Positions 8,200-17,823 of a DNA stretch of 64,000 nucleotides are shown here, piece after piece. Numbering within the stretch: position 1 is the first letter of the stretch; each line of letters starts with the position of its first letter. The notes under the pieces are model-generated. The model was not told the origin of the DNA and made no database searches. It was given only the letters and a program-made list of their open reading frames with translations. The translations under genes and the position numbers were made by a program. Source of the stretch: Armatimonadetes bacterium UBA1398 (lineage in GTDB: Bacteria; Armatimonadota; Zipacnadia; UBA1398); NCBI GenBank assembly GCA_002305165.1, contig DBQI01000025.1, positions 13,054-77,053 of the forward strand. The letters run 5' to 3'.

Positions 8200-11028
8200 A
8201 TGGTGCTCACCGTGTACTCGCTATTGACTCTCACCGCGGCGCTCCTCCCGTGGCAGCCGCCGCTCAGCGTCACCCTCGGGGAGACCAATGTGGAGCAGGG
8301 GCTGTCGGTGGCGAGCCACGGAGACGGTCTCAATCATGCCGCCGTATATGGGGATGTCTCGTGCCGCGAAGTGGATGGGGGCGCGGGGAGCTCGATGATG
8401 TACGTTGACGTGCTGAACGGGTACGACCCACCGGGCGAGGTGTACGTCACGGTGGAGTACCTCGACCTGCAGGGGACGATCGACCTCCAGTATGACGCGC
8501 GTGGAGGTCACGCTTACACTCAGGCGCCCGGAGCCGTTCCCCAGGAGGGCTCAGGAGAGTGGCGGCAGGCGACGTTCACGCTGCGCGGCGCGGGCTTTGG
8601 GGACAGGCAGAACGGAGAAACGGACTTCAGGCTGCATACCTCGGGGCGGCTCGTGGTCCGGCAGATCACCCTCACCGAGGAGCCTCCAGCAGGCTATCAG
8701 CCGGCGCCCGACCCGGCGCGGTACTTCGCGGATCGAGCGGCGCTGACGCCGCCGACGGGGATGACCGTGATTCAGCAGTGGCAGGTGCATCTGCCCCTCG
8801 AGGAGGCCAAGCTGAGGCCTGAGCCCTACCGGCTGGCGCGGCACATGGGCATCACCAGCCTGCAGAGCTACGTGACCTGGCGGTCCATCGAACCAGAACA
8901 GGGAGCCGTCACCTTCGAGGTATACGATCCCGTCGTGGAGCAGATCCGCGCGGCGGGCATCGGGTGGCTGCCCTTCATCATCCTCGGCCCGTACTACGCC
9001 ACCCCCCAATGGTGGCGCGACCAGCACGGGGTATCGTGCGTGTCGCTGGAGCAGGGCGACTTGCTGCCGATCCAGTCCATATGGAACCCCGCCCTGAGGC
9101 CCGCCGTGGAGAGGTTTCTGGGGCTCTTCGCGCAGCATTACGGAGAGGACGCCATCGAGGCCCTGAACCTTGGCATATCGGGGAATTGGGGCGAGTCCAT
9201 CATGCCCGCCGGCGGCGGATTCGAGCTCCACAACCACCCGGTCTACAAGACGCACGCGGGCTGGTGGTGCGGCGATGAGTACGCCAGGGCCGACTGGCGT
9301 CGGTGGGTTGCCGCGGCCTATGGCGGGATTGAAGCGGTCAACGCGGCGTGGGGCGCAGAGTACCCCGATCTGGACGCGATCGAGCCCTTCGTGCCGTCCG
9401 ATGCGCCTTCTCGCAGGGCCGCCGTCGACCTGGTGAACTGGTACTCCGAGTCCATGACGGACCTGGCGGAGTACTGGGTCGCCTCGGCTCGGGAACTCTA
9501 CCCGGACAAGCCCATCTACCTCTGTACCGGCGGTTCGGGCGAGCCGATGCTCGGGGCCGACTTCGCCGCTCAGGCGCGGATGTGCGCTCGCTACGGGGCA
9601 GGGATCCGCATTACGAACGAGAGCGATGACGCGACGATGAACTTCGCGGTCACGCGGCTCGTGTCATCGGCGACGCGGCTATATGGGGGCTACTACACGA
9701 CGGAGCCTGGTGGGGCGAATAGCCCCCAGGGCATGGCCGGCCGCGTGTTCGATGCAGTCTCGGGCGGAGCGCGAGGCGTCTACTTCAAGACCCTCATCAC
9801 CGACCCCGACCGGCCCTCCGAACAGGCGGTGCGACTGGCCGAGAACATGCACCGGCTCGTGCCCCACTCGCCTCAGCTCACGGTGGCCGTATTGTGGCCG
9901 GACTGCTCCATCGTCCTCGACGGGACGGTGCTGAACCGGTTCCTGAGCCGGGTGGCGGATCTTCGGGATGTGCTGGACGTGGAGTTCGTCAGCGAGTCCA
10001 TGGTGCGCGACGGGCTTCTGGATAGCTTCAGCGCGGCCGTCATCGTCAGTGGCGACACCTTCGAGTCGAGCACTCTCGAGGCGCTGGAGGGTTGGGTCCG
10101 GCGGGGCGGCACGCTCTTCTGCGCCCAAGACAGCCTGCCCCTGCTGAACGTGGAGGGTGAGCCGGTGGAGTGGATGCCTGCCGCGCCCGCGGAGGCCCCG
10201 GCGCCGATTCTCGCCCAGCCGATCGCCGAGCCTGGGGTGCTGGTCGATGTGGGCGGCCGGGACGACCGGTTCCTGATGGGCGCGTGGCATGCTCCCGAGG
10301 GTGCCCACAGTGGGGCAGCCAGTGGCAGCTTCCGATGGACGGCGGGCGACGCGAGGGTCCTCATCCCGACGCCTGCGGGCGAGGGCCCCCTCGTGGTCGA
10401 GGTCGATCTGGAGATCCCCGCCGCAGCCGGTCAGGTGAGCGTCTCAGTCAACGGCGTCCCAGTGGCGGCGCCGATGAGCGAGGACGGCGCGCTCAGTGTG
10501 CAAGTCCCCGAGGCGTTGGTGGGTGATAGGACGACCCTTGTAGTTGGGATCGAGAGCGACACATGGCGCCCCTCGGAACTCATGGGGGCCCAGGATGACC
10601 GCGCCCTCGGCGTCCAGGTGCGCTCGGTGGCGGCGCGCCGGGACGCCGAGGCGGAACCCGTTGATGCGGCCACTCTGGCCCTCGATGTCGGAACCGATCT
10701 CTCCACCGACCTGCCGCCGTGCGTCACGCAGTGGGGCGAGGGCTGGCTCGTCGCTTGGCCCGGGGACTGGTGGTCGACGCGCGCGATGCTCGCCCAGGCG
10801 CTTACCGCGTCGCCGCCTGAGACGCCGTGGGAGCGGATCGCGGAGCCCATCGGCGCCCCCTCGGACGGAGTGCTCCATTGCCGCGTGGGGGACGAGATCT
10901 ACTCGTACAACAACGGCAGTCAGGCTGTGACGGTCGCTCTGCCTGATGGACAGAGCGTCGAGGTACCCGGTTACGGGTTGGTCGTCACTCCGGTAGGGCG
11001 AGCAACTCAGCCGGCTCCTGCGGAGTGA
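8200..11028 (+). CDS. Exported GH42-like (clan GH-A) glycoside hydrolase with C-terminal sandwich domains
   Basis: From ATG 8200 the product is 942 residues with an N-terminal signal (leucine-rich core, then LPWQPP). Residues about 20-170 form a beta-sandwich. A TIM barrel starts near 185 and includes a W..IEPEQG stretch and, near residue 329, a NLGISGNWGES motif. This motif resembles the acid/base loop of beta-galactosidase-like clan-A enzymes. A flavodoxin-like trimerisation-type domain (TVAVLWPD...) begins near 565, and a jelly-roll follows (about 690-800). The domain order resembles GH42 proteins, but the family call is tentative. The extracytoplasmic role is probably cleavage of beta-linked oligosaccharides. 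The 3' end overlaps the convergent gene 10985-12016 by 44 bp. The open frame upstream of 8200 is antisense to the UroD-like gene. Confidence 0.7.
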   Translation: MVLTVYSLLTLTAALLPWQPPLSVTLGETNVEQGLSVASHGDGLNHAAVYGDVSCREVDGGAGSSMMYVDVLNGYDPPGEVYVTVEYLDLQGTIDLQYDARGGHAYTQAPGAVPQEGSGEWRQATFTLRGAGFGDRQNGETDFRLHTSGRLVVRQITLTEEPPAGYQPAPDPARYFADRAALTPPTGMTVIQQWQVHLPLEEAKLRPEPYRLARHMGITSLQSYVTWRSIEPEQGAVTFEVYDPVVEQIRAAGIGWLPFIILGPYYATPQWWRDQHGVSCVSLEQGDLLPIQSIWNPALRPAVERFLGLFAQHYGEDAIEALNLGISGNWGESIMPAGGGFELHNHPVYKTHAGWWCGDEYARADWRRWVAAAYGGIEAVNAAWGAEYPDLDAIEPFVPSDAPSRRAAVDLVNWYSESMTDLAEYWVASARELYPDKPIYLCTGGSGEPMLGADFAAQARMCARYGAGIRITNESDDATMNFAVTRLVSSATRLYGGYYTTEPGGANSPQGMAGRVFDAVSGGARGVYFKTLITDPDRPSEQAVRLAENMHRLVPHSPQLTVAVLWPDCSIVLDGTVLNRFLSRVADLRDVLDVEFVSESMVRDGLLDSFSAAVIVSGDTFESSTLEALEGWVRRGGTLFCAQDSLPLLNVEGEPVEWMPAAPAEAPAPILAQPIAEPGVLVDVGGRDDRFLMGAWHAPEGAHSGAASGSFRWTAGDARVLIPTPAGEGPLVVEVDLEIPAAAGQVSVSVNGVPVAAPMSEDGALSVQVPEALVGDRTTLVVGIESDTWRPSELMGAQDDRALGVQVRSVAARRDAEAEPVDAATLALDVGTDLSTDLPPCVTQWGEGWLVAWPGDWWSTRAMLAQALTASPPETPWERIAEPIGAPSDGVLHCRVGDEIYSYNNGSQAVTVALPDGQSVEVPGYGLVVTPVGRATQPAPAE

Positions 11029-12016
11029 TGCCGAAGACGAGGCCTCGACCGGGGCGGAACTCCTCGACCAGTTCGAAGTTCTCGAAGGAGACGCCGCCTG
11101 GGATCGGCCACTCGGAGGCCCAGTAGACGCGCCTCGCATTGACCTGGGCGCGGAGATCATCGCCCACATCCTCGGCTGGCTTGCGCCAGTACTGGGTGAC
11201 CTTGCGCCCCGGATAGTACCAGAACCACGGGAGATCCGGGTGGGGGTGCGTGGCTGCGGGATCCTCCTCGTCGGACGTCGCCGCAATGAGGATGTCGCCT
11301 TCAGGGGTGCGTGGTATATCGCCGACGGGAACCACCGTATGGGCTGCGAAGCCTGTGCCGTCGTACTCCCCATACAGCTCCTGGGCGGTCAGGACCCGGT
11401 CCTTGAGGTGGAGCACTCGCAACCGCTCGTAGTTCCCCATAGTGGCCGTCAGGATGCAGCTATCGAGCTCTACGCTCCCCTCCTCGCGGTAGCTCCTCAG
11501 CTCAACCTCATCAGGGCGGTCGGATCGGAAGGCGACGACCAAGTAGACATGGGCCCCGCTCTCAAAGGCCTCGACCCGCAGGCACAGAGAGAGTCGGGCA
11601 TACCCCGTGAGTTGCTCCACATGGCCCGGGTAAACGGCGCCATCGGGACCCTCCCACTCTAGCCCCGGCGGCGGCCTCGCCTCGATCAGCATCCCCGGCG
11701 CTCCATCGGACTTGCTGTGCTCCAATTCGGAGTAGCTCCGCCAGTGCGAGCCAGCTACCAGGGGTTCGATGGCGATGTAGTTCACCAGGCCGCAGCCCCC
11801 GTCAGCGAGTATCGGGTATCCGATCTGTAGCAGTCCGCGGGGGCCCCCAGGGTCGGGGCCCTCGGTCACGGAGTTGGGCCAGATCGACAGCCGGATGCCG
11901 TCCCGCATGCCCCACACGGCCTGGTCGGTGTCCACGCCCGCGCGGTAGAAGGCCTCCTCGGGCGCCGGCGCCTGGGCGACCGCCATATGCGCCGCCAGGA
12001 GGAGTATGGGTGTCAT
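10985..12016 (-). CDS. Exported protein of unknown function (343 aa)
   Basis: A short signal peptide (ILLLAAHMAVAQA) precedes a ~325-residue mature domain rich in beta strands, Trp and acidic residues. I do not recognise a family. The regular strand pattern and the many aromatic residues suggest a carbohydrate-associated beta-sandwich. An AAGGG box precedes the ATG at 12016. It lies 36 bp downstream of the htrA-like gene on the same strand and may be cotranscribed. Its last 44 bp overlap the 3' end of the convergent glycosidase gene. Confidence 0.6.
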   Translation of the reverse strand: MTPILLLAAHMAVAQAPAPEEAFYRAGVDTDQAVWGMRDGIRLSIWPNSVTEGPDPGGPRGLLQIGYPILADGGCGLVNYIAIEPLVAGSHWRSYSELEHSKSDGAPGMLIEARPPPGLEWEGPDGAVYPGHVEQLTGYARLSLCLRVEAFESGAHVYLVVAFRSDRPDEVELRSYREEGSVELDSCILTATMGNYERLRVLHLKDRVLTAQELYGEYDGTGFAAHTVVPVGDIPRTPEGDILIAATSDEEDPAATHPHPDLPWFWYYPGRKVTQYWRKPAEDVGDDLRAQVNARRVYWASEWPIPGGVSFENFELVEEFRPGRGLVFGITPQEPAELLALPE

Positions 12017-12052
12017 CTCAGAGTCCCTTCGAGTGATCCTGGAGCTGGTGTC

Positions 12053-13195
12053 CTAGAGCCCGGGCAGGGGCAGACCGGTGGACCGGTCGATGGGTTGCTC
12101 CAGTGTCGGCACATCGAACTCGAGGGTCCGGCGGCCTCGCAGCACCGATAGGCTGATGGCTCTCCCCACGGGCACCTCGAACACCATGCGTCTCGCGGCA
12201 TTGGCGGTGGTCACAGCCTTGCCCTCGATCTCCAGGATCACGTCCCCGGGCTGAAGACCTGATTCGTCGGCGGGCGCGCCGCGATAGAGCTGGGCGACGA
12301 CGAGCCCTTCGGTGCGGTCCACGCCCAGGCGCTCCGCCAGTCGCGCCGTCAGGGGTGTGGGAACAACGCCGATCCAGGATCGGCTCACCTTGCCTGAGCG
12401 CAGCAGCTCGCGCACCACGTCCATGACGATTCGGCTCGGGATGGCGAAGCCGATGCCGACGGATCCTCCCCCGCCCTGGCTAAGAATGGCGGTGTTGATG
12501 CCGACGAGCTCGCCGCGGATGTTGACGAGGGCGCCCCCGGAGTTGCCTGGGTTGATGGCGGCATCGGTCTGGATGAAGTCCTCATACATGGAGATGCCCA
12601 CATCGGCGCGGCCTGTCGCGCTTACGATGCCCGCCGTGACGGTGTTGACGAGGCCGAAGGGGTTCCCGATAGCCACCACCCATTCGCCGACTCGCAGAGC
12701 CTCGGAGTCACCCAGGGACACAACGGGCAGGTCCTGAGCATCGACGCGCAATAGCGCCACATCGGTCGTGGGATCCCGCCCAACGAGTTGGGCTATGTGC
12801 TCCGAGCCGTCGTTGAGAACGACCTCGATATGGTCGGCCACCCGCACGTTGTGGTCGTTCGTCACGATGAGCCCGTCGGCGCCGATGATGACGCCGGAAC
12901 CCTCCCACTGCTCCTCCCGGTCGGGAACGCGCCCACCACCGAACATGCCCTCGAAGGGGGTGCCGCCCAGGAAGTCGCGCAGGAACGGATCCGTGGGGCC
13001 GAAGCGCCCCCCGGGCACCGTGCGGCTGGCGCGTATGAAGACCACGCCGGGCGACGCCTTGTCGGCGATGGCGGTGAAGGCTTCTCCCAAGGCCTCCAGG
13101 CGGGCCACAGGGTCCATCGTATCGGCTTGCTGGCCATAGGAGGCCAGGGGCACGGTCAGCAGTGCGCACAACGCTAGACACAGAGGTCGAGGCAT
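12053..13195 (-). CDS. HtrA/DegP-family periplasmic serine protease, one PDZ domain
   Basis: This 380-residue protein has a signal peptide (about 1-22), a trypsin-like domain and one C-terminal PDZ domain (about 265-355). The catalytic triad is H115 (in TNDHNV, where most relatives have TNxHVV), D145 (in TTDVALL) and S219 (in PGNSGGAL). Such proteases degrade or refold damaged exported proteins and are often envelope-stress induced. The choice of ATG 13195 is supported by AAGGGAGGA upstream and by the signal peptide starting directly there. It follows a terminator-like hairpin and precedes the unknown exported protein gene. Confidence 0.92.
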   Translation of the reverse strand: MPRPLCLALCALLTVPLASYGQQADTMDPVARLEALGEAFTAIADKASPGVVFIRASRTVPGGRFGPTDPFLRDFLGGTPFEGMFGGGRVPDREEQWEGSGVIIGADGLIVTNDHNVRVADHIEVVLNDGSEHIAQLVGRDPTTDVALLRVDAQDLPVVSLGDSEALRVGEWVVAIGNPFGLVNTVTAGIVSATGRADVGISMYEDFIQTDAAINPGNSGGALVNIRGELVGINTAILSQGGGGSVGIGFAIPSRIVMDVVRELLRSGKVSRSWIGVVPTPLTARLAERLGVDRTEGLVVAQLYRGAPADESGLQPGDVILEIEGKAVTTANAARRMVFEVPVGRAISLSVLRGRRTLEFDVPTLEQPIDRSTGLPLPGL

Positions 13196-13235
13196 GGAAG
13201 ACGGTCCTCCCTTCGCAGTGGCGGCACAAGACACA

Positions 13236-13270
13236 CGCAGACGGCCCGGGTTACGTCTGGGCCGTCTGCG
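13236..13270 (-). terminator. 12-bp hairpin downstream of the DUF1080 gene
   Basis: Arms 13236-13247 and 13259-13270 pair perfectly around an 11-nt loop. It lies just after the DUF1080 stop (13307) and before the htrA-like start, both on the minus strand. The downstream side carries only scattered Ts, so the termination strength is uncertain. Confidence 0.6.
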
Positions 13271-13306
13271 CGTTCAGCTAACATGGTCGAGAGGGGATGC
13301 CGCTGG

Positions 13307-14563
13307 CTAGTGCGCGATCTCGTCCTCGCCAAGGGGCCGCACGCGGATGTTCCGGAAGCGGGTGACCTTGCCGTCCCAGTCGCCCCCTCCGTGGACCTGA
13401 ACCGCGATGCCCTCTTCGGCGGGAAGCCGGACTTCGGTGTCGACGAAGTCGATGATTTTGTGAGAGTTCAGCCACACCTGGATGCGCGGCGCCTCGCCGG
13501 AGATGATGACCCGGCAGTCATTCCAGTCGTGCGGCTTGTAGTAGCGATACCATTCGGGGTTGGGCTGAAGCCAGGCGCCGATGCCCTCGCCATAGATGGT
13601 GCCGACCTCGCCGTCCGGTCGGTAGTCCACGGTCACCTGATAGCAGCGGCCGTCGTCGGTGCAGCGGAGGAAGAAGCCGGAGTCGATGTTCCAGTCCGGG
13701 TTCATCTCGAAGCGGACCTCGTAGTCGCCGTAGTCCGCGTCGGTGATGAGGATGCCACCGTTGCCAGGGGTGTCCTGGGTGCCCGTGATCACGCCATCGA
13801 CAACGTCCCAGGCGCCGCCGGAACCGTGGCCGGTCTCGGTCGATACCTTCCAGCCCGCCAGGCTCTCACCGTCGAACAGGGATGTGAACTCCTCCTCGGC
13901 AGCCCAGTCCCACTGGAGCGGACGGTAGCGAACATCGCGATACTCCACGCCTGAGTGGTCGCCCTGAAGCATGAGGCCCGCAGGCACGCCGTAGCGGTCA
14001 TCGATCGCTCCGCCCGTGACACCCTCGAACTCGCTGTCGATGATGAGGATATCGTTCTGCACCACGCGGATGTAGGCGGGGCGGATGGGGGCGCCATCGC
14101 GGTCGACACGGGGCGCGCGGAACTGAATGTCGTAGGTCTGCCACTCGCCCGCGGGCTTGTTGGCGTTCTCGGACGGGACGATCTTGCTGTAAAGAGCGCC
14201 ACCGGAGCCGGCATTGAGTTCGTGCCCGAAGCTATCGCCTACCTGAATCTCATAGCGGCCCTGGAGATAGACACCGGAGTTGCCGCCCTGGGGCACTCGG
14301 AACTCGACGTGCAGCTCGATATCCTCCAGGGGCAGCGTGCTGACGAGATCAATTGAGGGAGGGGTGTTGGTCAGGATACCGTCTTCGACGGTCCAGCCAT
14401 GGTCTCCATCGTGCCGGAGACGCCAGCCATCCAGGTTCTCGCCATTGAACAGGGGCACCCAGCCCTCTTCGTCGGGGGTATAGGTGCCCTGGGCGAGAAC
14501 GGGCGCCGCGAGGGCAAGCACAGCGACAAGCACAAGCGGTATACAGCGTGATCGGGTCATCAT
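13307..14563 (-). CDS. Exported protein with two DUF1080 (3-keto-disaccharide hydrolase-like) domains
   Basis: This 418-residue protein has a signal peptide ending APVLAQG. Two concanavalin-like DUF1080 domains follow. The first, about 35-225, begins WVPLFNGENLDGW and has NSGVYLQGRYEIQV. The second, about 230-412, begins FTSLFDGESLAGW and has DSGFFLRC and a WNDCRVIISG strand. DUF1080 members include 3-keto-glycoside hydrolases and sugar-binding modules. The tandem arrangement suggests a secreted protein acting on, or binding, oxidised or complex glycans. The two oxidoreductases of the Gfo/Idh/MocA family elsewhere in the window could make such 3-keto substrates; that link is inference. Confidence 0.88.
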   Translation of the reverse strand: MMTRSRCIPLVLVAVLALAAPVLAQGTYTPDEEGWVPLFNGENLDGWRLRHDGDHGWTVEDGILTNTPPSIDLVSTLPLEDIELHVEFRVPQGGNSGVYLQGRYEIQVGDSFGHELNAGSGGALYSKIVPSENANKPAGEWQTYDIQFRAPRVDRDGAPIRPAYIRVVQNDILIIDSEFEGVTGGAIDDRYGVPAGLMLQGDHSGVEYRDVRYRPLQWDWAAEEEFTSLFDGESLAGWKVSTETGHGSGGAWDVVDGVITGTQDTPGNGGILITDADYGDYEVRFEMNPDWNIDSGFFLRCTDDGRCYQVTVDYRPDGEVGTIYGEGIGAWLQPNPEWYRYYKPHDWNDCRVIISGEAPRIQVWLNSHKIIDFVDTEVRLPAEEGIAVQVHGGGDWDGKVTRFRNIRVRPLGEDEIAH

Positions 14564-14650
14564 GCATCGCTCCCAGTCTCGGATTTGGTCAGCCGTAGTG
14601 ACGAGTGGTTTCCCTCCGTGGGTCCCTGGAACCTGCCCCTTCGGCGCGAG

Positions 14651-15667
14651 TCAGAAGACGAGCTGGCCGCTCATATCCCCGATGAGGGTTCGGCCCAGAG
14701 GCGTGAGTACCTTGACCTCGGCATCGACGCCCCCGTCGGTGAGCGGATCGCCGCCCTGGAACTGGAACTGCAGGGTCGAGGGGGCGGAGAGCCCGTCGAG
14801 GATCTGGGTGACCACGAGGTCCTCATCAAGCACGGAACCGGTGAAGCGCGTGGTCCATCCGCCGGGACCTGAGATATAGGGGTTCGTGATCGTCGGATCC
14901 AGGACAATGTCGCCATCGAGGGGGCCCTCGTAGTAGCCACGGACCATCCACAACTCGGCGTTGTTGTGGATGATGAGGGTGCCGACGATAGGGCGATCCC
15001 CCGAGGGCAGGGCCTCGAAGATGTCAAGGGTGAGCGATCCGCTCAAGGCGTCATACGGCAGCGATCGGCGGAGACTCACGGCGTCCTCAGCGACGGGCTC
15101 CAGCAGAGCGTCCGCCTGCTGGGCGGCGAGGGTCAGGGGCGCGAAGTTGCCGCTCCATTCGGTGAGGATGAAGGTGCGGCTCACAACCTCCGGCGGATCT
15201 GTCGGATCGCCGCTATTCATGGGTACAAGGACGATGCGGATGCGCACCGTCTCCCCCTGGACAACGTCGAATACGGTCTTGCCGGCGGCCAGGACGCGGT
15301 TCTGGGCGTCCAGGGCCTGGACGATCATGCTCCGCCCCGCGCCCACGGGAACCGGAATAGAACGCGCGATGACGCCGGCGATGACGTCGCTCTGGGTGAT
15401 AGCGAGGTTGATGGGCTCCATATCGGAAGCATTGATGAAGACGCGAAGCACTTTGGTGTCCGCGGGCACGACGGCTACTGTAGCCGGGCCCGTGGGGTTG
15501 AGTGGCCACGCGACCCTCAGCAGCACGGTCCCATAGTCGACTACGGGGGGCTCGCCGCCGTCACCGGCGCACCCCGAAGCGATGGCCACGGCGATGACGG
15601 CGCCAAGAGCAGCCAAGGCGATCCTCGCCCGCACGGTCCGAGCTTCCGGATTGGCGCCATTCATCAT
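14651..15667 (-). CDS. Lipoprotein of unknown function (338 aa)
   Basis: The start chosen is the first of two ATGs at 15667/15664, which follow a GAGGAGG box. The N-terminus has a hydrophobic core and lipobox AIASGC. The mature protein is rich in beta strands. It begins with a YGTVLLRVAWPL motif reminiscent of fibronectin-like or DUF4397-type domains, and its C-terminal half has regular sandwich strands. No catalytic motif is visible. It is transcribed divergently from the KAS-II gene at 15862, leaving 194 bp that must hold both promoters. Confidence 0.7.
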   Translation of the reverse strand: MMNGANPEARTVRARIALAALGAVIAVAIASGCAGDGGEPPVVDYGTVLLRVAWPLNPTGPATVAVVPADTKVLRVFINASDMEPINLAITQSDVIAGVIARSIPVPVGAGRSMIVQALDAQNRVLAAGKTVFDVVQGETVRIRIVLVPMNSGDPTDPPEVVSRTFILTEWSGNFAPLTLAAQQADALLEPVAEDAVSLRRSLPYDALSGSLTLDIFEALPSGDRPIVGTLIIHNNAELWMVRGYYEGPLDGDIVLDPTITNPYISGPGGWTTRFTGSVLDEDLVVTQILDGLSAPSTLQFQFQGGDPLTDGGVDAEVKVLTPLGRTLIGDMSGQLVF

Positions 15668-15861
15668 CACGCCTCCTCGCTGGTTATGGGGATGCCTCGC
15701 CAATGCGCCCGCCGCCCACAGGAGCCGGGCTGCGGCAAACGGAAGTATAGTGCTGGTACTCTCCGCATGTACATTGGACGCTTTGCCGGGAGGCGAAGTC
15801 TCATCGATTCGCGTGGTGGAGTGCTGAATCCGGCCCTGGCGCACCCAATGGAAAGGGACCC

Positions 15862-17049
15862 GTGAGCATGCGCGCTCTCATCACGGGGATGGGCTGCATT
15901 ACCCCCTTGGGGCAGTCCGTTCCGGAGTTCGAGCGTCGGCTCTTCGCTGGCGAGTGCGGCTTAGCGCCGGTGGAACGATTCCCAACGGAGGGATTACGGA
16001 ACGACCTCGCCGGCGAGGTACGCCCCTTGCCCGTGCCGCCCTCCTGGGCCGCCGTCGATAGCTTGACCTCGCCTGACCTCCTCTTTCTGGCTTGTGCGGT
16101 CGACCAGGCGCTGGCGGCCGCGGCGCTGGGGTCAGGCCCGCTTCAGATGGGCATCGTGCTCTCCACCAACTTCGCCGGATCGAGTGAACTGGACCGAGCC
16201 TTCGGCCTCTCCGGCGCGACACCGAAGCTCGAGGCTTGGAGTTTCGATGCGGGCATCCCTCTGCTTGTGGGCGGCCTCGACATCAGCGGGCCCGCTCTGA
16301 CCCTCTCCATATCGTGCGCTTCAGGCACGAGCGCCGTTGCCCTGGCGGCCGACTGGATCCGCGCGGGCCGAGCCGATGCCGTTATCGTGGGGGGGTACGA
16401 TGCCCTGAGCCTGTACGTTCTCTCGGGGCTGTCGATCCTCCGCACCGTCTCGACGGACACATGCCGCCCCTTCGACCGCAACCGCTCGGGCACGATCTTC
16501 GCGGAGGGCGCCGCGGCTCTCGTCATCGAGAGCGATGAGCGAGCGGCCGAACGCGGGGCCCGGGTCTACGCGGAGATCCTGGGCGGCGCGGACACGAACA
16601 ACGCCTACCATCTCACGGCGCCCGACAAGGAGGGCGAGGGGATCGAGCTCTGCGTACGCCGGGCTATCGAGAGGGCCGAGGTTGCGCCCGAGGAGATTGA
16701 CTACGTGAACGCCCACGGCACGGCGACGCTCTACCATGACGTGACGGAGGTACGGGCGCTGAAAGCGGCTCTGGGCTCGCGCGCCTATGAGATCCCCGTG
16801 TCATCGATCAAGGGCGCGTGCGGACACATGATGGGCGCAGCGGGGACGATCGAGGTCGTGGCCTCGGTGCTTGCCATGGAGCGCCAGGAGGCGCCGCCAA
16901 CGGTGAATCTCGTCACACCCGATCCTGAGTGCGACTTGGATCACCTCCCCGGCTGCTCGCGGGCGGCCACCGTGCGCACAGTGCTCACGAACTCAGCGGG
17001 AATCGGCGGGAGCAACGCTTCGCTGCTTCTGCGTGGAGGACCGCGTTAG
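15862..17049 (+). CDS. fabF: Beta-ketoacyl-ACP synthase II family protein (FabF-like)
   Basis: This 395-residue thiolase-fold condensing enzyme has the complete Cys-His-His triad of KAS-II: C152 (SCASGTSA), H285 (NAHGTAT) and H322 (CGHMMGAAG). It also has the GGxGGSNxS-like C-terminal motif. It would elongate acyl-ACP with malonyl-ACP. It is divergent from housekeeping FabF in the N-terminal third and is not accompanied by acpP, fabD or fabG. It could therefore act in a specialised acyl pathway instead; the symbol is by family only. GTG 15862 and ATG 15868 are both possible starts, with AAAGGG upstream. It heads a possible operon with the sirtuin gene 11 bp downstream. Confidence 0.9.
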   Translation: MSMRALITGMGCITPLGQSVPEFERRLFAGECGLAPVERFPTEGLRNDLAGEVRPLPVPPSWAAVDSLTSPDLLFLACAVDQALAAAALGSGPLQMGIVLSTNFAGSSELDRAFGLSGATPKLEAWSFDAGIPLLVGGLDISGPALTLSISCASGTSAVALAADWIRAGRADAVIVGGYDALSLYVLSGLSILRTVSTDTCRPFDRNRSGTIFAEGAAALVIESDERAAERGARVYAEILGGADTNNAYHLTAPDKEGEGIELCVRRAIERAEVAPEEIDYVNAHGTATLYHDVTEVRALKAALGSRAYEIPVSSIKGACGHMMGAAGTIEVVASVLAMERQEAPPTVNLVTPDPECDLDHLPGCSRAATVRTVLTNSAGIGGSNASLLLRGGPR

Positions 17050-17060
17050 GACAGATAGCG

Positions 17061-17792
17061 ATGAACGAGACTGAGAGGTATGCCGAAGCCCGGACCGCCG
17101 TCGCGGAGGCCAGGTCCGTGGTGGCGTTCACCGGCGCAGGGATCTCCGCGGAGAGTGGCGTCCCGACGTACCGGAGCGCCGGGGGGCTGTGGCGGAACTA
17201 CCAAGCCGAGGATCTGGCAACAGTGGGCGCTTTCCAGCGGGATCCGGAGACGGTGTGGGGATGGTACAGCGAGCGCCGGAGCATGATGGGCTCGTGCGAG
17301 CCGAACGCGGGTCACCTTGCCCTGGCGGCCCTCGAGGAGCGGCTGGGCGACGAGTTCGTCCTTGTGACCCAGAACATCGATGCCCTTCACCATCGCGCGG
17401 GCAGCCGCCGAGTGATGGAGATCCACGGCAACGCTTTCCGAACCGTCTGCTCGGTCTGCGACTACGAGGTCGAAGGGCTGCAGTACGACACTCCGAAGAG
17501 CACCATCTGTCCGAGTTGCGGGGCCTGGTTGCGGCCAGATGTAGTATGGTTTGGAGAGCCACTCGATCAGGCACTCCTGAACCGGGCCTTCGCGGCTGCG
17601 GCGGCTTGTGATCTGTTTCTGTCGATCGGATCGTCCCTGCTCGTGCAGCCGGCGGCCTCACTGCCGGAGGTCGCCCTGAGCAGCGGCGCGCGGATCATCG
17701 AGGTCAACATGGAGCCCACGTGGCTCACGCCGGAGGCTAGCTGGAGCTTCCAGGGGCCGGCCGGCGAGGTACTGCCGGCCCTCGTCGGCTAG
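17061..17792 (+). CDS. cobB: Class III sirtuin, NAD-dependent protein deacylase
   Basis: This 243-residue sirtuin has the NAD site GAGISAESGVPTYR (25-38), QNID (104-107), catalytic H122 (EIHG) and a structural zinc site of C130, C133, C150 and C153. The Y69-x-x-R72 pair (WYSER) is the signature that favours removal of acidic acyl groups (succinyl, malonyl, glutaryl) over acetyl in class III enzymes. It would use NAD+ to deacylate lysines in the cytosol. The start ATG 17061 is 11 bp after the KAS-II stop with only a weak Shine-Dalgarno, so translation is probably coupled to it. The nagB-like gene follows within 31 bp. Confidence 0.95.
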   Translation: MNETERYAEARTAVAEARSVVAFTGAGISAESGVPTYRSAGGLWRNYQAEDLATVGAFQRDPETVWGWYSERRSMMGSCEPNAGHLALAALEERLGDEFVLVTQNIDALHHRAGSRRVMEIHGNAFRTVCSVCDYEVEGLQYDTPKSTICPSCGAWLRPDVVWFGEPLDQALLNRAFAAAAACDLFLSIGSSLLVQPAASLPEVALSSGARIIEVNMEPTWLTPEASWSFQGPAGEVLPALVG

Positions 17793-17823
17793 GACCGGCC
17801 AGTCTTGAAGGGGGTAGCATGCG

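Noticed and set aside
12385..12603. Small minus-strand frame inside the htrA-like gene
   Set aside because: Alternate-frame shadow with no start signal; the catalytic triad is in the main frame.
15746..15751. TATAGT, a -10-like hexamer upstream of the KAS-II gene
   Set aside because: No acceptable -35 at 16-18 bp on the plus strand, and the reverse reading gives an equally weak pair. Not enough to call.
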